In this document: piece after piece, positions 15,965-25,050 of the stretch | Position numbering within the stretch: position 1 is the stretch's first letter | Layout: each line of letters starts with the position of its first letter | Source of the DNA: Synechococcus sp. CBW1107 | GTDB taxonomy: Bacteria; Cyanobacteriota; Cyanobacteriia; PCC-6307; Cyanobiaceae | Direction of reading: 5' to 3' | Assembly: GCF_015841355.1 (NCBI RefSeq) | Contig: NZ_CP064908.1 | Coordinates: forward strand, 1,364,001-1,428,000 | Length of the DNA stretch: 64,000 bases | Program-made: the position numbers and the translations under genes | The notes under the pieces: generated by a model | What the model was told of the DNA's origin: nothing | Database searches by the model: none | The model's input: only the letters and a program-made list of their open reading frames with translations

Positions 15965-18592
15965 ATGCCCTCTTCAGAGAGTGTCACCGACCTGCTGGTC
16001 AGCTACCGCCAGGCGGAGACCGAGAGGGCGGCCCTGGGTGTGCCGCCCCTCCCCCTGACCGCCCAGGAGGTTCAGGCCCTCACCCAGCTGCTGGAGCAGC
16101 CTCCCGCCGGTGAGGAGGCCTTCCTCCTCCATCTGCTCAGTGAACGCATCCCACCGGGAGTGGATGAAGCCGCCTACGTCAAGGCCAGCTGGTTGAGTGC
16201 CATCGCCCAGGGGCTGAGCGCGAGCCCGCTGGTGAGCGCGATCGAGGCCACCCGGCTGCTGGCCACCATGATCGGCGGCTACAACGTCGGCGCCCTGATC
16301 AGCCTTCTGGGCCACGACGATGCCACCATCGCCGCCGAGGCGGCCAGCGGCCTCAGCCGCACCCTGCTCGTCTACGACTCCTTCCACGACGTGCTGGACC
16401 TGGCGTCCAGCAACCCCTGGGCCAAGCAGGTGGTGGAGTCCTGGGCCGCCGCCGAATGGTTCACCGCCAAACCCACGCTGCCCGCCGACATCACCGTCAC
16501 GGTGTTCAAGGTGGAGGGTGAAACCAACACCGACGACCTCTCCCCCGCCACTCACGCCACCACCCGCCCCGACATCCCTCTGCACGCCATGGCGATGCTG
16601 GAGACACGCATGCCTGGCGGCCTGGAGCTGATCAAGCAGCTTCAGGCCAAGGGTCACCCCGTCGCCTACGTGGGCGATGTGGTGGGCACCGGCAGCTCAC
16701 GCAAGTCGGCGATCAACTCCGTGCTCTGGCACACAGGCACCGACATCCCCCATGTCCCGAACAAACGCGGCGGCGGCGTGATCCTGGGGGGCAAGATCGC
16801 GCCGATCTTCTTCAACACCGCCGAAGATTCCGGCGCCCTGCCGATCGAGTGCGATGTCTCGGCGCTGAACTCGGGTGATGTGATCACGATCCGCCCCTAC
16901 GCAGGCACCATCGAGCGGGCCGCCGGCGAAGCCGGCGCGGGTGAGGTGGTGGCCCGGTTCGAGCTCAAGCCCAGCACCATCGCCGATGAAGTGCGCGCCG
17001 GAGGCCGCATCCCCCTGCTGATCGGCCGCTCGCTGACCGACAAGGTGCGGGCCCAGCTGGGTCTGGCTCCCTCGGAGCTGTTCATCCGTCCCGCGGCCCC
17101 GGCCGACACCGGCAAGGGCTTCACCCTGGCCCAGAAGATGGTGGGCAAGGCCTGCGGCCTGCCGGGCGTGCGGCCCGGCACCAGCTGCGAGCCGCTGATG
17201 ACCACCGTGGGCTCCCAGGACACCACCGGGCCGATGACCCGCGATGAGATGAAGGAGCTGGCCTGCCTCGGCTTCTCCGCCGATCTGGTGCTGCAGAGCT
17301 TCTGTCACACAGCCGCCTACCCCAAGCCGGTGGATCTGAAAACCCATGCCGAGCTGCCCGATTTCTTCAGCTCGAGGGGCGGTGTGGCCCTGCGCCCCGG
17401 CGACGGCATCATCCACAGCTGGCTGAACCGCATGCTCCTGCCCGACACCGTGGGCACCGGCGGTGACAGCCACACCCGCTTCCCTCTCGGCATCTCCTTC
17501 CCAGCTGGCTCGGGCCTGGTGGCCTTCGCCGCCGCCATCGGCGCCATGCCGCTCGACATGCCGGAATCGGTGCTGGTGCGCTTCTCCGGTTCGCTCCAGC
17601 CCGGCGTCACCCTGCGCGACGTGGTCAACGCCATCCCCTGGGTGGCGATCCAGAAGGGCCTTCTCACCGTGGCGAAGGCGGGCAAGATCAACGTGTTCTC
17701 GGGCCGGATCATGGAGATCGAGGGGCTCCCCGATCTCAAGCTGGAGCAGGCATTCGAGCTGACGGACGCAACCGCCGAGCGCTCCTGTGCCGGCTGCACG
17801 ATCAAGCTCTCGGAAGCCACCGTGGCCGAATACCTGCGCAGCAACGTGGCGCTGCTCAGGAACATGATCGCCCGCGGCTATCACGATGAGCGCACGATGG
17901 CCCGGCGCATCCAGGCGATGGAGGCCTGGCTGGCCGATCCCCAGCTGATGAGCGCGGATGCCGACGCCGAGTACGCCGAAATCCTCGAGATCAACCTCGA
18001 CGAACTGACGGAACCGGTGCTGGCCTGCCCCAACGATCCCGACAACGTCAAGCTGCTCTCGGAGGTGGCCGGGGACCGGATCGATGAGGTGTTCATCGGC
18101 TCCTGCATGACCAACATCGGCCACTACCGCGCCGCCGCCACCGTGCTGGATGGGGCGGGCACCAGCCAGGCCAGGCTCTGGGTCTGCCCTCCCACCCGCA
18201 TGGACGATGAGGTGCTGCGCGCCGAGGGCTACACCGCCAAGTTCGAAGCCGCCGGGGCCCGCATGGAACTTCCCGGCTGCTCACTCTGCATGGGCAACCA
18301 GGCCCGCGTCGATGACAACACCACGGTGTTCTCCACCAGCACCCGCAACTTCAACAACCGCCTGGGCAATGGTGCCCAGGTGTACCTGGGCAGCGCCGAG
18401 CTGGCGGCGGTCTGCGCTCTGCTGGGTCACATCCCCACCCCGGCCGAGTATCTGGAGATCGCCGCGGCCAGGATCGATCCCCTCTCCGATCAGCTCTACC
18501 GCTACCTCAACTTCGATCAGATCGAGGGATTCGAAGACCAGGGCCGGGTGGTGAGCAGCGAAGAGGAGGCCCGGGTGCTGGCGGAGGTCTGA
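15965..18592 (+). CDS. acnB: Aconitate hydratase B
   Basis: Interconverts citrate and isocitrate (and may dehydrate 2-methylisocitrate) with a [4Fe-4S] cluster. The 875-residue length and domain order are those of AcnB: an N-terminal HEAT-like domain (1-160), then the swivel domain ([15 protein letters not shown]), then the catalytic core. Cluster ligands are C714 ([10 protein letters not shown]), C772 and C775 (GCSLCMGNQ), matching the spacing in E. coli AcnB. In cyanobacteria this enzyme leads to 2-oxoglutarate, the carbon skeleton for ammonium assimilation. A ClC gene follows after about 80 bp. Confidence 0.97.
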   Translation: MPSSESVTDLLVSYRQAETERAALGVPPLPLTAQEVQALTQLLEQPPAGEEAFLLHLLSERIPPGVDEAAYVKASWLSAIAQGLSASPLVSAIEATRLLATMIGGYNVGALISLLGHDDATIAAEAASGLSRTLLVYDSFHDVLDLASSNPWAKQVVESWAAAEWFTAKPTLPADITVTVFKVEGETNTDDLSPATHATTRPDIPLHAMAMLETRMPGGLELIKQLQAKGHPVAYVGDVVGTGSSRKSAINSVLWHTGTDIPHVPNKRGGGVILGGKIAPIFFNTAEDSGALPIECDVSALNSGDVITIRPYAGTIERAAGEAGAGEVVARFELKPSTIADEVRAGGRIPLLIGRSLTDKVRAQLGLAPSELFIRPAAPADTGKGFTLAQKMVGKACGLPGVRPGTSCEPLMTTVGSQDTTGPMTRDEMKELACLGFSADLVLQSFCHTAAYPKPVDLKTHAELPDFFSSRGGVALRPGDGIIHSWLNRMLLPDTVGTGGDSHTRFPLGISFPAGSGLVAFAAAIGAMPLDMPESVLVRFSGSLQPGVTLRDVVNAIPWVAIQKGLLTVAKAGKINVFSGRIMEIEGLPDLKLEQAFELTDATAERSCAGCTIKLSEATVAEYLRSNVALLRNMIARGYHDERTMARRIQAMEAWLADPQLMSADADAEYAEILEINLDELTEPVLACPNDPDNVKLLSEVAGDRIDEVFIGSCMTNIGHYRAAATVLDGAGTSQARLWVCPPTRMDDEVLRAEGYTAKFEAAGARMELPGCSLCMGNQARVDDNTTVFSTSTRNFNNRLGNGAQVYLGSAELAAVCALLGHIPTPAEYLEIAAARIDPLSDQLYRYLNFDQIEGFEDQGRVVSSEEEARVLAEV

Positions 18593-18669
18593 CCCTGAGC
18601 ACGGAGCGCCACGCCCCCACCCGGGTCCAACCCCAGAAGGCGCGACTGACCACCTCCAGCATCCGGCGG

Positions 18670-20025
18670 ATGCTGGAGGAGCACTGGCTCAAGGTGATCC
18701 TGGCGCTGGTGGTCACCGGGCTGGGGGCCGCCACAGCGGCTCTGCTGTTCAAGCTGGGGCTCGATGGGCTGGGGCGCCTGCGTCTGCGCATGCTCGCGCT
18801 CGGCCCCGACTGGCTGCTGCTGCCGGCCATCAGTGGCGGCGGCGGCCTGATCGCCGGTCTTCTGGTGCAGATCGGGGCACCTGCGGCCCAGGGGTCGGGG
18901 GTCCCCCAGGTGATGCAGTTCCTGCGCGGGCGGCCGATCCCGATGGGCTTCGAGGTGGCCGCGGTGAAGCTGGTGGCGGGGATCGTGGCCATCGGCAGCG
19001 GCTTTCCGCTCGGCCCCTCCGGCCCCTCGATCCAGATGGGCAGTTCCGTGGGCTGGATGATGGCCCGCCTGCTCAAGGCACCCAACGCCTTTCGGCGCAT
19101 GATCGTGGCCGCCGGCGGCGGCGCGGGGATCGCGGCGGTGTTCAACGCGCCGATCGGCGGCTTCCTTTACACCCTCGAGGAGCTGCTGCAGGGGGCACGA
19201 CCCGTGGTGATGCTGCTGGTGCTGGTCACCACCTTCTGGGCCGACACCTGGGCCGATCTGCTCGGCCTTGCCGGGCTGGGGATGCACAGCGCCGGCTGGA
19301 ATCTGGGCCGGGGGTTCGTCCTGGAGCGGCAGGTCACCACCTATGTGGAGGTGTTGCCACTGGACCTGCTGGTGCTGTTCGTGGTCGGGGCCCTGGTGGC
19401 GGCGGGGGCCGAGACCTACTGCCGCTTCGTGGTCAGGCTGCACAACTGGCGACGCCAGCTGGGCATCCCCCTGGCCGGGGCCATGGCCGCGGCCGGGGTG
19501 GTGCTCGGTGTCGTCGACGCCCTGCTGCCCGCCGATTTCATCAACCGTGCGGGCATCCGCCAGGCCGTGGCGGAGGGTGACATCGACATCAGCAAAGCCC
19601 TGGCCATCGTCCTGGTGCTCTTTCTGAGCACTGGTCTGGCCGCGGCCGCAGGCACTCCCGGCGGGCTGTTCGCGCCGATGCTCACCCTCGGAGGGGCCCT
19701 GGGCCTGGCGGCGGCCGGGATGATGGAGCAGATGGGGATCAGTGCCCCGAACACCACGATCTTCGCCGGCATGGCGGCCTTCATGACCGCCTGCACGCGC
19801 ACGCCGATGACGGCCACCTTCCTGACCTTCGCCCTCACCAAGGAGCTGCTGCTGCTCAAACCGGTACTGGTGGCCAGCCTGGGCAGCCTCGTGGTGGCCC
19901 GGCTGCTGCATCGCCAGTCGATCTTCCAGCGGCTGATCCCACCCGACCCCCCCCGCAGTGCCAGCGGCCAGGGGGTCGGCGGGCTGCCGGTGCTGTCGGT
20001 GCCGCTGAGGCCGCGGCAGCTCTGA
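18670..20025 (+). CDS. ClC-family chloride channel/transporter lacking the gating glutamate
   Basis: A 451-residue membrane protein with the ClC selectivity segments: GSGVPQ (75-80, equivalent to GSGIPE with Ser107), GFPLGPSGPSIQMG (111-124) and GTPGGLFAPML. The position of the external gating glutamate (E148 in E. coli ClC) is S117. The internal proton glutamate (E203) appears conserved as E171 in YTLEEL. Loss of the first but not the second suggests uncoupled anion flow rather than strict exchange; that is inference. No CBS domains. The listed ATG is the first standard start, but the frame stays open upstream and a CTG at 18595, 7 nt after GGAGG, could add 25 residues. Confidence 0.88.
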   Translation: MLEEHWLKVILALVVTGLGAATAALLFKLGLDGLGRLRLRMLALGPDWLLLPAISGGGGLIAGLLVQIGAPAAQGSGVPQVMQFLRGRPIPMGFEVAAVKLVAGIVAIGSGFPLGPSGPSIQMGSSVGWMMARLLKAPNAFRRMIVAAGGGAGIAAVFNAPIGGFLYTLEELLQGARPVVMLLVLVTTFWADTWADLLGLAGLGMHSAGWNLGRGFVLERQVTTYVEVLPLDLLVLFVVGALVAAGAETYCRFVVRLHNWRRQLGIPLAGAMAAAGVVLGVVDALLPADFINRAGIRQAVAEGDIDISKALAIVLVLFLSTGLAAAAGTPGGLFAPMLTLGGALGLAAAGMMEQMGISAPNTTIFAGMAAFMTACTRTPMTATFLTFALTKELLLLKPVLVASLGSLVVARLLHRQSIFQRLIPPDPPRSASGQGVGGLPVLSVPLRPRQL

Positions 20026-20052
20026 GGCGGGGGAAGTCGGAACCGGCCCTTT

Positions 20053-20068
20053 TGTAGCTGAGGTTACA
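20053..20068 (+). promoter_or_regulatory. NtcA-type box upstream of lipoprotein gene
   Basis: TGTA-N8-TACA, a perfect NtcA consensus, within a longer inverted repeat TTTTGTA/TACAAAA (20050-20071). It is 65 bp before the lipoprotein ATG. Candidate -10 hexamers are TATCCG at 20095 (27 nt away) and TACCTT at 20106. The AT-rich arms stand out in GC-rich surroundings. Confidence 0.6.
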
Positions 20069-20133
20069 AAATGCCGCGCCGTCGGACGCTGCCGTATCCG
20101 CTGCATACCTTGAGGGCCGTCTGCTCCTCAACC

Positions 20134-20583
20134 ATGAACGCCACACGTCTCTGGAGCCGCTCCGCCTGGGGTGGAGTGATCCTGGCCTCGCTCCTGCTCA
20201 GCAGCTGCCAGGGCGCCAAGGAGGGCATGAAGCAGGCCGGTGACGGCATGGGGGATGCGGCCAGGCAGGCAGCCGGTGATGCCGCCAGAACAGCCGTGTC
20301 CCCCGCAGTGGCTCCCCTGATGGACATCCTCAGCAAGGGCGAGAGCCAGATCAAGGCCGGCGACATGCAGGCCGCCGTGGCCACGATGGGTGGATTCGAA
20401 GGGGTCTTCAGGAAAGTGGGGCCTCTGATCCAGCCCCTGGCGGGCGACAAGTGGCCCGCCATCGAGGCCGCCGCCCAACAGGTGATCAGCACCTTCGGCG
20501 GCGCCACACCTCCCACCGCCGAGAGCGGCAGTGGGGCCATCACCACGCTGATGGGCCTGCTGAAGGGGCTCAAGACCACCTGA
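20134..20583 (+). CDS. Small lipoprotein of unknown function
   Basis: A 149-residue protein with a lipoprotein signal: basic start, hydrophobic stretch and lipobox LSSC with C25 as the acylated residue. The mature part is rich in Ala, Gly and Lys with amphipathic helices (EGMKQAGDGMGDAARQAAG), then a helical region mentioning no known domain. ATG 20134 is chosen because it places the signal at the N-terminus. An NtcA-type box upstream suggests induction by nitrogen shortage. It is followed by a radical SAM gene. Function unknown. Confidence 0.75.
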   Translation: MNATRLWSRSAWGGVILASLLLSSCQGAKEGMKQAGDGMGDAARQAAGDAARTAVSPAVAPLMDILSKGESQIKAGDMQAAVATMGGFEGVFRKVGPLIQPLAGDKWPAIEAAAQQVISTFGGATPPTAESGSGAITTLMGLLKGLKTT

Positions 20584-20700
20584 GCGACGACCAGTCCCCG
20601 GGGGTGACAGCCTGGAGGTCACTGCGCCGATGACCCTTCTCTGGACCAGGAAACCCTGCTGTTCGAACCGGCCCAGCCGGCGGCCCATGCGCTGCGCACC

Positions 20701-22284
20701 GTGCTGGCTTTCCCCAGCACCTACTCGGTGGGTATCACCAGCCTCGGCTTTCAGGTGGTCTGGGCGACCCTGGCGCGGCGATCCGACCTGGATGTGCGGC
20801 GACTGTTCACCGACCGTGGCGACCCCCCCCACCGCCACTGCGACCTGTTCGGGCTTTCCCTCAGCTGGGAACTGGATGGGCCGGTGCTGCTGGACCTGCT
20901 GGAGCAGCAGCGCATTCCGCTCTGGAGCCGGGACCGGGGAGAAGACGATCCGATCGTTTTCGGGGGCGGGCCGGTGCTCACCGCCAACCCCGAGCCCCTG
21001 GCCCCCTTCTTCGATGCCGTCCTGCTGGGTGACGGCGAACAGTTGCTGCCTGACTTCGTGGAGGCGGTGATCGCCCACCGGCAGGCCCCCAGAGCCGAGC
21101 GTCTGCGCGCCCTGGCCCGGGTCCCGGGTGTGTACGTGCCGGCGCTCTACTCCCCGCGCTACGACTCCGAGGGCCGCCTGCTGGCAATCGAGCCCACGGA
21201 GACCGGCATCCCGGCGATCGTGGCCAAGCAGACCTGGCGGAGCAATACCCTCAGCCACTCCACGGTGATCACCCCCGAAGCGGCCTGGCCCTCGATCCAC
21301 ATGGTCGAGGTGGTACGCAGCTGCCCCGAACTCTGCCGCTTCTGCCTGGCCAGCTACCTCACCCTGCCGTTCCGCACACCATCACTGGACGATGGTCTGA
21401 TCCCCGCTGTGGAAGCGGGTCTGGGCGCCACCCGCCGGCTGGGATTGCTGGGGGCCTCGGTGACCCAGCACCCCCAGTTCGACGACCTGCTGAGCTGGCT
21501 CGACCAGGACCGCTTCGAGGACACCCGGGTGAGTGTCAGTTCGGTGCGGGCCGCCACGGTCACCCCGCAGCTGGGGCGGATCCTGGCCCGGCGGGGAAGC
21601 AAATCGCTGACGATCGCCATCGAAAGTGGCAGCGAGCGGCTGCGCCGGGTGGTGAACAAAAAACTCAGCCGCGAGGAGATTTTCGCCGCCGCCCGCTACG
21701 CGAAGGAGGGCGGGCTCAGCGGCCTGAAGCTCTATGGCATGGCCGGCCTCCCCACGGAGGACGACGAGGACATCGAAGCCACAGCCGATCTGCTGCTGGC
21801 GCTGAAGAAGGCCACCCCAGGACTGCGCCTGAGCCTGGGGGTGAGCAGCTTCGTGCCGAAGGCCCACACGCCCTTCCAGTGGGAGCCGGTGCGACCGGAG
21901 GCGGAGAAGCGCCTGAAACGGCTGGCACGCCGCCTGCAGCCCAAGGGCATTGAACTGCGACCCGAGAGCTACGGCTGGAGCGTGATCCAGGCCCTGCTCT
22001 CGCGCAGTGACAGGCGCCTGGCACCGGTGATCGCGGCTGTGCGCGGCCGCCACGGCAGCCAGGGGGGGTGGAAGACCGCCTACCGCAGCGTCTGCGAGCA
22101 GCCTCAGGGAAACCTGCCGCCACCCCCGCCCTGGCAGGACGCGATCCATGACCTGTGGGAGCCGGAGCGGGTGCTTCCCTGGGAGCACCTGGAGGGGCCC
22201 CTGCCCAAGGCCACCCTGGCGCGTCACCGGCAGGAGGCCCTGGCGATCGACGGGGTCAGGCCCGCCGCCGAGGCTCCAGGCTGA
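20701..22284 (+). CDS. Radical SAM protein with B12-binding-like N-terminus
   Basis: A radical SAM enzyme of a cyanobacterial group of unknown substrate. The cluster motif is C-x3-C-x2-C in RSCPELCRFCLASYL; GGGPVLTANPEPLAPFFDAV (frame start at 20701) belongs to a cobalamin-binding-like N-terminal domain. Typical later features are SVSSVRAATVTP, TIAIESGSERLRRVVNKK and LYGMAGLPTEDDEDI. The GTG at 20701 is the first standard start in this frame, but family-like sequence (LLFEPAQ) continues upstream to about 20641. ATG 20630 has a ribosome-binding site but is two bases out of frame, see findings. The 3' end overlaps the convergent next gene by 29 bp. Confidence 0.82.
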   Translation: MLAFPSTYSVGITSLGFQVVWATLARRSDLDVRRLFTDRGDPPHRHCDLFGLSLSWELDGPVLLDLLEQQRIPLWSRDRGEDDPIVFGGGPVLTANPEPLAPFFDAVLLGDGEQLLPDFVEAVIAHRQAPRAERLRALARVPGVYVPALYSPRYDSEGRLLAIEPTETGIPAIVAKQTWRSNTLSHSTVITPEAAWPSIHMVEVVRSCPELCRFCLASYLTLPFRTPSLDDGLIPAVEAGLGATRRLGLLGASVTQHPQFDDLLSWLDQDRFEDTRVSVSSVRAATVTPQLGRILARRGSKSLTIAIESGSERLRRVVNKKLSREEIFAAARYAKEGGLSGLKLYGMAGLPTEDDEDIEATADLLLALKKATPGLRLSLGVSSFVPKAHTPFQWEPVRPEAEKRLKRLARRLQPKGIELRPESYGWSVIQALLSRSDRRLAPVIAAVRGRHGSQGGWKTAYRSVCEQPQGNLPPPPPWQDAIHDLWEPERVLPWEHLEGPLPKATLARHRQEALAIDGVRPAAEAPG

Positions 22285-23536
22285 GGGAAGAGGCGCGCAG
22301 ACCGCAGAGCAGCACCCAGCCGGCGATGTTGATACGGCTGTCGTAGAGGGGAATATCGGTGGCGTGGAGCGCCATCAGCACCAGGAAGGCCGCCCACCAG
22401 GCGCGCTCGAACAACGCGCCGCTGGCCATCCCGCGGCGGGCCGCCTGAATCTGCAGGGCCAGAACCAGGCCCACGAGCAGCACCGCCACAAGAGCCCCAT
22501 GGCTGACCGCCAGGTCGATCGGCAGATTATGGGGATGCCCATGCCAGATGCCGGCGGTGCGCAGCGGGTAGATCACACTGAAGGCGGCGGCGCCCCAGCC
22601 CAGCCAGGGTCGTTCCGCCACCAGCTGCAGGGCCACCCCCCACTGGTTGACCCGGGTGATGGCCAGAGGCCGGCGGCCGGCGAACTCCAGATCACTCAGC
22701 CGCTCCCAGATCACTCCGGGAACCAGGGCACGGGCGGGCTGCTGCAGCACCGGGGGCACCCCAGGCAGGCTGGCCAGCCCCACGGGCAGCAGCACCAGCA
22801 GCAGCAGGGGCAGGAGCCAGATCCAGCGGGCCGGACCCGCCACCAGGGGAAGCGCCAGCACCAGGGCCCCCCAGGCATTGCGGGAGTCGGTGAGGGCCAT
22901 GGCGGCCACCAGGCCCACGGTGATCAGCAGCGCCGGCAGGCCCTTCCGCCACGACTGGCGGCCCTGCAGCAGGGCGGCCAGGGCAAAGGGCCAGACCAGG
23001 GCCAGCCAGGCTCCGGCGATGTTGGCGTAGTCGAACAGGCCGGCCAGGCGCCCGGGCGGGTTGCCGCCGGCCTTGAGGTGCCAGATGATCGCACCCCCCA
23101 GGATCTGAAATGGCCCGCTCCAGCCCCAGAAGAGCTGCCCCAGGCCGGTGACGATCACCGGTACGGTGCCGACCACCAGCCAGAGAGCCACCCGGCGGCG
23201 GGCCGGGGCTGAGGCCAGGTAGGGCTGGAACCCCCAGAAGGCCCAGAAGAACGGCAGCCAGTTGGCCAGACCCACCCAGGCCAGCCAGCCGCTGGAGGCG
23301 GTGAAACAGCCCAGCACCATCAGGGCCGACACCAGCAGCAGCATCTGGTTGACCCGATCACGCCACCAGGGCAGTCGCTGGCGGCAGCCCAGGATCAGGG
23401 CCACCAGCAGGAGGATCCCGGCCAGCAGGGCCGAACTGGCAAGCAGCAGCAGGCCCAGCTGAAAACACCGCCAACCCAGGGGCGAGGCGCCCTCGGGCCT
23501 CGTCGCATCAAGGCGCTGCAGCCACTCCTGCCTCAC
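22256..23536 (-). CDS. O-antigen ligase (WaaL)-like polytopic membrane protein
   Basis: A 426-residue protein with about 10-12 membrane segments. Features of the O-antigen ligase/polymerase superfamily are RLAGLFDYANIAGAWLAL, TDSRNAW, a long loop before the C-terminal spans and the GHPHNL motif with the conserved histidine. It probably transfers or polymerises surface glycans at the membrane; a role like that claimed for IctB-type relatives cannot be excluded. It starts with GTG whose bases overlap the purU stop (GTGA), so it is translated with purU, although no functional link is obvious. Confidence 0.72.
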   Translation of the reverse strand: MRQEWLQRLDATRPEGASPLGWRCFQLGLLLLASSALLAGILLLVALILGCRQRLPWWRDRVNQMLLLVSALMVLGCFTASSGWLAWVGLANWLPFFWAFWGFQPYLASAPARRRVALWLVVGTVPVIVTGLGQLFWGWSGPFQILGGAIIWHLKAGGNPPGRLAGLFDYANIAGAWLALVWPFALAALLQGRQSWRKGLPALLITVGLVAAMALTDSRNAWGALVLALPLVAGPARWIWLLPLLLLVLLPVGLASLPGVPPVLQQPARALVPGVIWERLSDLEFAGRRPLAITRVNQWGVALQLVAERPWLGWGAAAFSVIYPLRTAGIWHGHPHNLPIDLAVSHGALVAVLLVGLVLALQIQAARRGMASGALFERAWWAAFLVLMALHATDIPLYDSRINIAGWVLLCGLRASSLSLEPRRRA

Positions 23537-24387
23537 GAGAACACGGCGGTACGACCCCGGTAGACCATCACCTGACGGCGCAGATGCAGACGCAGAGCCC
23601 TGGCCAGGGCCAGCCGCTCCATGTCCCGACCCTTGCGGATCAGGTCCTCGACGTCATCCCGGTGGCTGACCGGCACGGTGGCCTGCTCGATGATCGGTCC
23701 GCCGTCGAGATCCTCGGTCACGTAGTGCGCCGTGGCCCCGATCAGCTTCACGCCCCGCTCCCAGGCCCGGTGATAGGGCTGAGCGCCCTTGAAGGCCGGC
23801 AGGAAGGAATGGTGGATGTTGATCACCATGGGGAAACGGGACAGAAATTCGGGGCTGAGCACCTGCATGTACTTGGCGAGCACCACCAGCTCGATGCCGT
23901 GCTCGTCGAGGAGCTGCAGCTGCACCCGCTCAGCCTCCTGCTTTGAGGCGGGCTGCACCGGCAGATGAACGAAACGTGCGCCGAAATCCTCGGCCAGGGC
24001 CTGGAGATCAGGGTGATTGGAGATCACCAGCGGCACCTGCATCGGCAACTCCCCGGCGCGCGTTCGCCAGAGCAGATCCACCAGGCAGTGATCCTGCTTG
24101 CTCACGAAGATCGCCACCCGCGCAGCGGTGTCGGAGAAATGGAGCTGGCCCACACCACCGAGCCGCTCCGCCAGAGCCGTCACCGCCGGCGCCATCGCCT
24201 CCCGTGGCAGTCCGAAACCTTCCAGTTGCCATTCGATCCGGCTGAGGAACAGCCCCGCGCCGGCATCGGTGTGGTGATCGGCATGGCGGATGTTGCCGCC
24301 GTTGGCCGCCACCCAGCCCGAGAGCTCACTGACCAGACCGGGACGGTCGGGGCAGATCAGCTGCAGAATCGCTGTGGGCACGCTCAT
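23533..24387 (-). CDS. purU: Formyltetrahydrofolate deformylase
   Basis: Hydrolyses 10-formyltetrahydrofolate to tetrahydrofolate and formate. ATG 24387 gives 284 residues, the normal size; longer in-frame starts up to 24507 overlap the psbQ start region. An ACT-like regulatory domain fills residues 1-80 (LICPDRPGLVSELSGWV). The formyltransferase-fold catalytic domain follows, with FVSKQDHCLVDLLWR, the catalytic set N-H-D in INIHHSFLPAFKG and YVTEDLDGGPIIEQ. The formate it yields is the substrate of PurT, encoded at 35.5 kb. Divergent from psbQ. Confidence 0.94.
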   Translation of the reverse strand: MSVPTAILQLICPDRPGLVSELSGWVAANGGNIRHADHHTDAGAGLFLSRIEWQLEGFGLPREAMAPAVTALAERLGGVGQLHFSDTAARVAIFVSKQDHCLVDLLWRTRAGELPMQVPLVISNHPDLQALAEDFGARFVHLPVQPASKQEAERVQLQLLDEHGIELVVLAKYMQVLSPEFLSRFPMVINIHHSFLPAFKGAQPYHRAWERGVKLIGATAHYVTEDLDGGPIIEQATVPVSHRDDVEDLIRKGRDMERLALARALRLHLRRQVMVYRGRTAVFS

Positions 24388-24505
24388 CGGCACCGCGGGG
24401 CCTGTCTCGAGGGGCATTGTGCCCGTCGCTCCCCAGACCAGTCGCCAGAAGGGCAGACGGCCACACTGGAGCAACGTACAGTCGCGCCTGACTTTGGTGC
24501 TCGCC

Positions 24506-25003
24506 ATGGCCGCTCAGCTGGTTTCCACCCTTCGTCATTCGCTGAGGCGGCTGGCCCTTGTGGCCCTCGCCGTCGTTCTCAGCTTCGGATTGGTGGCCTG
24601 CGATGGCGGCCAGGCCAAGAAGCCCCCGAGCATCAGCCCCGCCGACATGGCGATCATCCAGAGGCAGGCCGAGGGATTCCTCGCCGCCAAGGACCGTCTT
24701 CCCGAGCTGGCGTCACTGGTGAACGAGAAGAACTGGGTGTTCACGCGCAACCTGATTCACGGCCCGATGCAGGAAGTGGGCCGCGAAATGCTCTACATCA
24801 ACCAGCGCCTTCTTCCCGCCGACCGCGCCGGGGCCACGGCCCTGGCCAACCAGCTCAAGAGCGCCCTCGCCGAGCTCGATGAGGCCGCCCGTCTCCAGGA
24901 CGGTGAACGGCTGCGCAAGAGCTACATCAAGGTGGCCAGCGGCTTCGGCGCCTACGCCGAGGTCCTCCCCGCTGCCGCCCTGCCCAGCGGCTCCGAGGCC
25001 TGA
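24506..25003 (+). CDS. psbQ: Photosystem II protein PsbQ (CyanoQ), lipoprotein
   Basis: A 165-residue lumenal subunit that stabilises the oxygen-evolving side of photosystem II. The N-terminal signal ends in a lipobox (GLVAC), as known for cyanobacterial PsbQ, so it should be anchored to the thylakoid membrane by a lipid. The mature part is a four-helix-type sequence with YINQRLLPADRA and the C-terminal YIKVASGFGAYAEVLP. ATG 24506 is chosen because it puts the signal at the start; the frame is open further upstream without meaning. The FAD oxidoreductase gene follows almost at once. Confidence 0.88.
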   Translation: MAAQLVSTLRHSLRRLALVALAVVLSFGLVACDGGQAKKPPSISPADMAIIQRQAEGFLAAKDRLPELASLVNEKNWVFTRNLIHGPMQEVGREMLYINQRLLPADRAGATALANQLKSALAELDEAARLQDGERLRKSYIKVASGFGAYAEVLPAAALPSGSEA

Positions 25004-25050
25004 GCCCCACCACCTCGGCAGCGGAGAACCCCGCCGATCCCCACTCCATT

